From Pseudomonadota bacterium (GTDB taxonomy: Bacteria > Pseudomonadota > Gammaproteobacteria > UBA9214), in assembly GCA_041395565.1 (NCBI GenBank), contig JAWLAI010000002.1, positions 558,001-622,000 of the forward strand: DNA of 64,000 nucleotides. Reading direction: 5' to 3'. The notes beneath the pieces are model-generated. The model saw nothing but the letters and a program-made list of their open reading frames with translations. It was not told the DNA's origin and ran no database searches. Below are positions 58,409 to 64,000 of this stretch, in pieces. The position numbers and the translations under genes were made by a program. Positions within the stretch are counted from its first letter, which is position 1, and the number at the start of each line of letters is the position of its first letter.

Positions 58409-59871
58409 AGTCACCGTGCACACGTGGATTGCTGACGGGCCTGGCCCTGGCTGGACTGGCCGGTTGCGGCGGTGCAGGTTCCTCCCTGTTTGCGAGCGGA
58501 GGCATCAGCGGCACCGGACTCGGCTCCGTTACCGCCTTCGGCAGCATCATCATCAACGACACGCGCGAGTTCACCATCGATGCCAGCACACAGATCTTCT
58601 GGGATGGCACGCCGATCACGGAGGCGCAGCTGATGCAGCGCGGCATCGGCGCGGTCGCGCGCATCGACATCGGCGACGATGTCAGCGCCGATTTCAGCAG
58701 CGGCACCGCCGTCACCATCGACATCGGCAACCAGGTCAAGGGTCCGGTCACGGCACTGGCCCCGCTGCAGGTCCTGGGCCAGAACGTGCTCACGACCGCG
58801 GACAGCGCACAATATCAGGACGACAACCCGGTCGCCGGACTCACCCTGACCGCGGGCGACGAGGTCGAGGTCAGCGGCTTTGCCGACAACGCCGGCATAG
58901 TCCTGGCCGCGCGCATCGAACGGGTCACCACCGGCCTGGCGGAATGGAAGCTGGTGGGCAGCGCGGCAGCACCAGCCAGCAGCGGGAGCTTCAATATCGG
59001 CATCCAGGAGATTGCGGTTCCGGGTACCGTGACGGCGCGTAACTGCAGTGGCGGCGTGGTGAGTCCCGGCGATCTCGTGGAGGTCAAGGCAACCCCCGAT
59101 CCGCTGTACAGCGCGCCACCCGATATCATCGCGACGGTGACGGATGTCGAATGCCTCGCACCGGGCCTGGCGATACCCGGCAATGCCAGCAGCACGTCGC
59201 TCCGGGCGGAGATCGAGGGACTGGTAAACAGCGTGAGCCCGCTCGTGATCGCCGGCCAGCCGGTCACCCTCGGTGCCGGCACCGTGTTCGAGGGCGGCAC
59301 CCAGGCCGACATTGGCATCGGCGCGAAACTCGAGGCCGAGGGCACGCTCGACACTGCCAGCGGCGTCCTGAGCGCCGACAGGATCCGCTTCCGCGACCGC
59401 CGCGTGCGCATCGAGGCACCGGCGAGCCTGCCCCTCGGCGGCAGTTTCAACATGCTCTCGGTGATCACGGTCAACACCTCGGCGCTGACCGCCGACAGCG
59501 ACGGCCTCATCGCCGGCGGCAGCGGCAACCGCCAGGTGGAGGTGCGCGGCTACCTCGATGCGAACGACGCGGTGATTGCCACGGAAGTGCGCGACCGTGG
59601 CGCCGCCGATCCTGGCCAGGTGCGTCTGCGCGGCCCGGTCGGCAGCAACACCTGCAACCCGGCCATCGTAGACCAGGATTTCGACATTCTCGCGGTCCTC
59701 GTCGATACCGCCACGGCGGCTGCGTTCGCAGATGTCGACGGCGCGGCGCTGCAGGAGCAGGCCTTCTGCGATCTCGCCCAGAGCGGCACGTTCGTGCAGG
59801 CGCAGGACGCCACGTTCAACAGCGGTCCGGTGCGCATCGAGAACGCCGGACTAATCGAGATCGAGGACTGA
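58405..59871 (+). CDS. DUF5666 lipoprotein with beta-repeat modules
   Basis: A 488-aa exported lipoprotein (lipobox LAGC near residue 21, followed by GGAGSS). It is built of repeated small beta modules of the OB-like DUF5666 type (GPVTALAPLQVLGQNVLTT, GDEVEVSGFADNAGIVLAARIERV, AEIEGLVNSVSPLVIAGQPVT, GAKLEAEGTLDTASGVLSADRI, VEVRGYLDANDAVIATEV). Four cysteines (ARNCSG, VECLAP, NTCNPA, AFCDLA) may form disulfides. No enzymatic motif. It is coupled to DUF6502, a pairing I recall from other proteobacteria. Role unknown. It ends in a strong terminator. Confidence 0.85.
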   Translation: MKSPCTRGLLTGLALAGLAGCGGAGSSLFASGGISGTGLGSVTAFGSIIINDTREFTIDASTQIFWDGTPITEAQLMQRGIGAVARIDIGDDVSADFSSGTAVTIDIGNQVKGPVTALAPLQVLGQNVLTTADSAQYQDDNPVAGLTLTAGDEVEVSGFADNAGIVLAARIERVTTGLAEWKLVGSAAAPASSGSFNIGIQEIAVPGTVTARNCSGGVVSPGDLVEVKATPDPLYSAPPDIIATVTDVECLAPGLAIPGNASSTSLRAEIEGLVNSVSPLVIAGQPVTLGAGTVFEGGTQADIGIGAKLEAEGTLDTASGVLSADRIRFRDRRVRIEAPASLPLGGSFNMLSVITVNTSALTADSDGLIAGGSGNRQVEVRGYLDANDAVIATEVRDRGAADPGQVRLRGPVGSNTCNPAIVDQDFDILAVLVDTATAAAFADVDGAALQEQAFCDLAQSGTFVQAQDATFNSGPVRIENAGLIEIED

Positions 59872-59916
59872 CCCATCCCCTGTGTACCCGGACACCCGAC
59901 CCGGGCACACATTTCC

Positions 59917-59943
59917 GACCGCGCTACGGCGCGGTCTTTTTTT
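59917..59943 (+). terminator. Rho-independent terminator after the DUF5666 gene
   Basis: GACCGCGC (59917-59924), 4-nt loop, GCGCGGTC (59929-59936), then seven T (59937-59943). A textbook intrinsic terminator 46 bp after the stop. Confidence 0.95.
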
Positions 59944-60310
59944 GTGGCTGCACACACCACGTCACGCCACCGTCCGGGATGGTTACGCTTGCGACAGCCA
60001 GCCTGTGCCGCCTGTGGTCACAGCAACCCGCACGCGGCAGCCACCCTATGCACGCCTGCGGGGCGCGCCAGGCAAGGCTGTAGCGCCATGAGCGGGAAGT
60101 GCCGTAGCTTGGAATGGAATCGCAACGGTGGCGTTGCGGGGAATAGGCAACGGGTGCTGGAACCCGTCTTAAAATATGCCTGTTTTAGACACCGCCATGC
60201 CCGCGGAGACGGGCATTCAGATCAGCCTGCCAAAATCGGATTCCCGCCCACGCGGGAATATCAACCGGATGCTGCTGCAAGGCAAATACGAAATTTGAGA
60301 TAGGTAAACA
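59944..60310. other. Intergenic region between DUF5666 and the sensor gene
   Basis: 367 bp between convergent genes, with no supported coding sequence. It contains two short perfect hairpins (60197-60216 and 60240-60259). Confidence 0.5.
60197..60259. repeat. Two adjacent short palindromes (REP-like pair)
   Basis: ATGCCCG-n6-CGGGCAT (60197-60216) and ATTCCCGC-n4-GCGGGAAT (60240-60259). The second matches the core of ATTCCCGC...GCGGGAAT repeats common in proteobacterial intergenic DNA; on the minus strand it is followed by CCGATTTTGG and may terminate the sensor transcript. Confidence 0.5.
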
Positions 60311-61915
60311 TCATTGCGGTACGTGCTCGGTACGCTGCCGGTCCATGGACTGCGCCGAGATATCGTGCAGTATGCCGGTGAACTTACGCCGGCCCTGCAG
60401 GCTGAATTCCCCGATCGACAGGTACAGCGGCACGGTACGGCCGTTCTTGTGGCGGCCGACCACCTTGCGCCCGATACCGATCACATGCGCTTCGCCGCCG
60501 TCCAGGTAACGCTGTATGTACTCGTCATGATGGCTACGATACGGTTCGGGCATCAGCAGCTTGATGTTCACACCGCGCAGTTCGCTGGGGGCATAGCCGA
60601 ACAGCCGCTCTGTTGCCGGGTTGGAATATTCCACGCTGCCATCCTGGTCGATGATGAGGACCGCATCCGGCACCGCCTCGAACAGGCTCTGAAAGCGCTT
60701 GCGCTGCATGTCCAGTTCCGTCACCTGCTGATCGATGCGGCCGGACATGCGCGCGAAGGCCTGGGCCAGCTGACCCACCTCGTCCTGCCGGTTCTGTTCC
60801 GGCAACTCGGGCTGGTGGCCCGGCGCGTAGCGACTGACCTCGCGGGTAACACGCTCGAGCGGTGCGATGAGGACCCGCACCAGCCAGATCACCACGAAGG
60901 CGCCGGCCAGCACCAGGGGGATGATCAGCGTCGCGTTGCGACGCCGGGCCTGGTTCACTTCCGCCAGGATTTCCGCACGCGGACGGGTCAGTCCGATGAG
61001 CAGATCGTTGCCCGTTTCCGGCTCCAGCGGCAGCCGGCTGAGGTAGGCGACCACCGGATGCGGGGCATCGGCGGGCTGGACTTCCTCGAGCATCACGCCG
61101 GCAGCGGCGCTGGGCTGGAACACGGCGTCGGTGAAATCGTCCTGCATCAGGAAACGCTGCCCGCGCTCGAAGCCGAAGGTCTTCTCCGGTTCCGGATGGT
61201 AGAGGTAATCGCCGGCCTGGTTCGCGATGTAGAGGTTGATGTCGGGCGTGACCACCTCCCGTGCCGCAGCGAATACCTGGTGCACATCGAGATTGACGAT
61301 CATGATGCCGAAGGGCTGCCCGTCCTTGCCCGTGACCGGCAGCGCGGCGCGCAGCATGGGCTGGATCGGCTCGACGATCTGCCCATGCTCCTGGTTGAGA
61401 TCGATCGGCGACCAGTAAACCTGGCCGGGCGGGGTGTGCAGCGCCTGCCAGAAATACTCGCGGTTCTGCTTCTGCTGCAGGGCCTCGTCGGGGACGCGCA
61501 GGACCTGGCCGCCCGCCTGGTTGACACGCACCACTTCCCGGCCTTCGTCGGCGACGCCGATGAGCCGCATCTGCACATACCAGGGGTGGTTGTTCAGCAG
61601 GGCCGCAAAGACATCCTGCAGCCGCGCGCGGGCCAACCGCACTGCCTCAGGGTCGGGGACGTCGGCCTGCATGGCATTGACCACGGCACGTACGGCGGGA
61701 CTCTGGGCCAGGAAACCCACATCACGCTGCACGTCATCCAGGATATCGCGCAGCCGGATGGATGCCACCCTGCTCTCCTGCGCCAACCGCGAGGTGGAGG
61801 CGTTGATCAGCAGTTCGGTGCCGGACTGGGTGACGGCTATCCCCGTCAGTATGCCGCTCACGGCCACAATGATGACCAAGGCGGTGGAGAGTCTGGTTGC
61901 TATTCGCCGGTGCAT
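60311..61915 (-). CDS. Cache-HAMP-PAS membrane sensor without output domain
   Basis: A 534-aa protein with a first membrane helix (about 10-30), a large periplasmic dCache-type sensor (about 40-325; NREYFWQALHTPPGQVYWSP, PVTGKDGQPFGIMIVNLDV), a second helix (about 331-350), HAMP (RVLIAPLERVTREVSRYA through QLAQAFARMSGRID, about 350-400) and one PAS domain (FQSLFEAVPDAVLIIDQDGS, YSNPATERLFGYAPSEL, TGILHDIS). It stops 11 residues after the PAS, so no kinase, GGDEF or methyl-accepting domain is present, and none follows downstream. It may signal through a partner or be a truncated gene. Confidence 0.88.
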   Translation of the reverse strand: MHRRIATRLSTALVIIVAVSGILTGIAVTQSGTELLINASTSRLAQESRVASIRLRDILDDVQRDVGFLAQSPAVRAVVNAMQADVPDPEAVRLARARLQDVFAALLNNHPWYVQMRLIGVADEGREVVRVNQAGGQVLRVPDEALQQKQNREYFWQALHTPPGQVYWSPIDLNQEHGQIVEPIQPMLRAALPVTGKDGQPFGIMIVNLDVHQVFAAAREVVTPDINLYIANQAGDYLYHPEPEKTFGFERGQRFLMQDDFTDAVFQPSAAAGVMLEEVQPADAPHPVVAYLSRLPLEPETGNDLLIGLTRPRAEILAEVNQARRRNATLIIPLVLAGAFVVIWLVRVLIAPLERVTREVSRYAPGHQPELPEQNRQDEVGQLAQAFARMSGRIDQQVTELDMQRKRFQSLFEAVPDAVLIIDQDGSVEYSNPATERLFGYAPSELRGVNIKLLMPEPYRSHHDEYIQRYLDGGEAHVIGIGRKVVGRHKNGRTVPLYLSIGEFSLQGRRKFTGILHDISAQSMDRQRTEHVPQ

Positions 61916-62036
61916 GGATTCAGTCAGTGATCGATGGAAAGACGTCGGGTTGCGCCACAGTTATACAGACACGCGCGCGCAACGGCCAGTCCGCGCGCAG
62001 CGGTGACACCCGGCATTGTAGTCCCGCGGCAGAGGC

Positions 62037-62708
62037 TCAGGAAGCATGCGTCTCCTCCCCGCCCACCAGCGGCACGAAGGCGACACCGAGGATGGTACGC
62101 TCCTGCAGCGTACCGTCCGCCTGTTTTTCCGCCAGCTTGAGCGCCTGGTGGCCATAGCGCTCCCCGACCGGGATGACAAGCCGCCCGCCCGGCCGGAGCT
62201 GCTCGGCCAGCGCCGGTGGGATGAACGGCGCCGCTGCAGTCACGATGATACCGTCATAGGGGGCATGCGCGGGCCAGCCTGCATAGCCGTCGCCGATATG
62301 CACCTCGACATTGTCGTAGCCCATGGCGTGCAGGCGTTTACCCGCCGCCGCACCAAGTTCGGGCACGCGCTCCACGCTATGGACCCGGGCGCACAGGCGT
62401 GACAGGATCGCGGCCTGGTAGCCGGACCCGGTGCCGATCTCGAGTATCGTGTGATCGGCCGCGGGTTGCAGCAGGTCGGTCATGAGCGCCACGATGTAGG
62501 GCTGGGAAATCGTCTGGCCGTGGCCGATCGGCAGCGGACCGTTCTCGAAGGCGAGCATGCGCAGGTTATCCGGCACGAACCGCTCGCGCGGCACCGTTGC
62601 CATGGCCTGCATCACCCGCGGGTCAAGGGCCGCGCGGCCGATGAGATGTTGCGTGAAACGCACCTCGGCCTCGATATCGCCGATCATGTCCTGCTGACTC
62701 GCGCTCAT
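62037..62708 (-). CDS. pcm: Protein-L-isoaspartate O-methyltransferase
   Basis: A 223-aa SAM-dependent repair methyltransferase. Motif I EIGTGSGYQAAILSRL, the substrate region MATVPRERFVPDN with GHGQTISQPYIVALM (active-site Ser), VHSVERVPEL, and DGIIVTAAAPFIPPAL are typical. ATG 62708 has AGGGAAATG upstream and agrees with usual family length. It lies apart from surE/nlpD, its usual neighbours. Confidence 0.94.
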   Translation of the reverse strand: MSASQQDMIGDIEAEVRFTQHLIGRAALDPRVMQAMATVPRERFVPDNLRMLAFENGPLPIGHGQTISQPYIVALMTDLLQPAADHTILEIGTGSGYQAAILSRLCARVHSVERVPELGAAAGKRLHAMGYDNVEVHIGDGYAGWPAHAPYDGIIVTAAAPFIPPALAEQLRPGGRLVIPVGERYGHQALKLAEKQADGTLQERTILGVAFVPLVGGEETHAS

Positions 62709-63234
62709 GGCAGCATTTCCCTTCCGTTCCACACACTCCGCCGCTGCCTGGAACCGGTCTCCTGATTCCGCGCGGTTGTGCGCAGCAGGCCCCGTGCATG
62801 GTCTTGCAGGCATGGCGTAACCGATGCTACCTGAGCGGATGGCGCCAAGGCCAGGGAGCGGCAGCGCCCGGAACGGGCTTACCCTCCGTAGCGCGCATCA
62901 CCAAGCCGCTGACACGGCAGGATGAGACAGAGTCCAAATGTTACCCGTTGCATGGATCGGGTCGACACGGGATGCTAGCGCCGTTACGTGCAATCGCGAT
63001 CGCTCCGGTGCCGTAACCGGCAGACCAGGGATACGCTGACCGCACACCGCCAGCGGCCGCGCCATGCCGTGCGCCTGAACCGGGCAAGGCAGCCCGGAAA
63101 GACAGGGCGGATCCGGCAGGCAGGCATCCCACGCGCGCGCAATCATGCCCCTGCGGCCGCATCGACGCCGCCGCTGGCTTGTCGCCTGCCACCGATTCCG
63201 TAACACTGTTGCGACCAACCCGCGCCCGGCTGCC
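62709..63234. other. Intergenic region between divergent pcm and permease
   Basis: 526 bp with no convincing gene on either strand; short arginine-rich frames are present but lack ribosome sites or recognisable protein features. Promoters for pcm and the permease should lie here; none stands out by eye. Confidence 0.4.
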
Positions 63235-64000
63235 ATGCCCGACACCGACCACCCATCTGCCCCGACACCGCAACCGCCCCTGCGCCGTTCTCTGACACTG
63301 GCTCGGGTGACCTATTACGGACTGGGCAACATCATCGGCGCCGGCATCTATGTCCTCATCGGCACGGTTGCGGCCCACGCCGGTTACCAGACCCCGCTGG
63401 CATTCCTGCTGGCGTCACTGCTGGCGGCATTCACGGCGCTCAGCTATGCCGAGCTGTCGGCCCGATTCCCGTACAGTGCCGGCGAGGTGATGTACGTCCA
63501 GCAGGGCCTGGGTCGGCGCGCGCTGGCGCGGCTGACCGGTATATTGATCAGCCTGGCCGGCATCGTTTCCGCAGCCGCCATCGCCCGCGGATTCACCGGT
63601 TATCTGCAGGTGTTGGTCGCAGTACCGGAGCCGCTCGCCATCGCGCTGCTGGTGTCTGCGCTGGGCGCGCTCGCGCTATGGGGCATCACCCAGTCCGTAA
63701 CCGTCGCCAGTTTGATGACCGTGGCGGAGATCGCCGGCCTGCTGCTGATCCTGTGGGTAGCCCGGCCGGACGGTGCCACGCTGCTCCATACCCTGGCATT
63801 GCAGGCCAGCCCCATGTCCGGCCTGGCGCATCACGGTCTCATGGCGGGCGCGTTCCTGGCCTTCTACGCCTTCCTCGGTTTCGAGGACATGGTCAACATC
63901 GCGGAGGAGGTGCAGGACCCGCAACGCAATCTGCCACGTGCCATCCTGCTGACCCTGGGCCTGTCGACCCTGCTCTACTGCGCGGTCGCACTGGTCGCGG
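63235..64000 (+). CDS. APC-family amino acid permease, N-terminal part (cut by window end)
   Basis: The frame opens at ATG 63235 and runs off the window after 255 codons. After a polar N-terminus, LRRSLTLARVTYYGLGNIIGAGIYVLIGTVA carries the hallmark GxGxxIGAGI of amino acid/polyamine transporters in the first helix. FLASLLAAFTALSYAELSARFPYSAGEVMYV and FLAFYAFLGFEDMVNIAEEVQDPQRNLPRAI (helix 6 region) agree with the APC fold. Substrate unknown. No strong ribosome site is seen at the chosen start. Confidence 0.92.
   Translation, partial: MPDTDHPSAPTPQPPLRRSLTLARVTYYGLGNIIGAGIYVLIGTVAAHAGYQTPLAFLLASLLAAFTALSYAELSARFPYSAGEVMYVQQGLGRRALARLTGILISLAGIVSAAAIARGFTGYLQVLVAVPEPLAIALLVSALGALALWGITQSVTVASLMTVAEIAGLLLILWVARPDGATLLHTLALQASPMSGLAHHGLMAGAFLAFYAFLGFEDMVNIAEEVQDPQRNLPRAILLTLGLSTLLYCAVALVA

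Overview
The window is a 64 kb piece of a GC-rich, gene-dense chromosome from a Gram-negative bacterium. It most resembles a gammaproteobacterium outside the enterics. Supporting this are the gene order glnD - dapC - dapD - ArsC-like - dapE, an LpoP-type lipoprotein next to PBP1b, many lipoproteins, VPLPA/dockerin-type surface proteins and Crp/Fnr-like operators. I saw no rRNA, tRNA, CRISPR array, prophage or insertion sequence, so this looks like core plus lightly accessory chromosome. The exact genus cannot be read from the sequence.

Layout. 1-7066: end of glnD, a heme-binding DUF3365 protein, a VOC protein with a DMT transporter, then the succinylase branch of lysine/diaminopimelate synthesis (dapC, dapD, dapE). 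7063-10742: a TRAP transporter with its TatT lipoprotein, translationally coupled to dapE. 10833-17874: SGNH lipoprotein, Usp protein, tsaB, YoaA-type helicase, LpoP-like lipoprotein and PBP1b. 18080-24632: the most accessory-looking part, with DUF4197, three tandem terminator hairpins in 72-bp repeats, a His-rich VPLPA-CTERM protein, a BTAD regulator in AT-rich surroundings and a secreted subtilase with Calx-beta repeats. 24931-28313: a VWA lipoprotein (YfbK type), an ECF sigma factor and a membrane protein that looks like an anti-sigma factor with a SPOR domain. 28788-36999: B12-dependent ribonucleotide reductase, a two-domain phosphotransferase/kinase, a 119-aa unknown, a 53-aa proline-rich protein, a Lon-like protease and a Usp-like protein. 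37049-53917: an SRAP protein, then a phosphate/polyphosphate island (polyP:AMP phosphotransferase, Usp, two PstB, PstA, PstC, PhoU fusion, PstS, CNNM protein, Na/Pi cotransporter, Usp, 2-phosphoglycerate-kinase-like protein, histidine phosphatase, PPK1). 54111-64000: malic enzyme, hemN, a DUF6502/DUF5666 pair, a Cache-HAMP-PAS sensor, pcm and the start of an APC permease.

Two regulatory themes stand out. First, three sites of the form TTGAC-N4-ATCAA (12141, 31425, 33424) precede a Usp gene, the 119-aa/kinase genes, and the divergent nrdJ / Pro-rich-Lon-Usp genes. This suggests an oxygen- or NO-responsive Crp/Fnr regulon. Second, arrays of 11-bp TGTMAY-type direct repeats (39379, 45668, 49438) precede Pst/polyphosphate-island genes and fit PhoB sites.

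The two least ordinary proteins sit in the pst operon. The PstB pair has complementary lesions that predict one canonical and one degenerate ATP site in a heterodimer. PhoU carries a C-terminal domain that aligns with low-molecular-weight protein tyrosine phosphatases but has lost the catalytic Cys and Arg.
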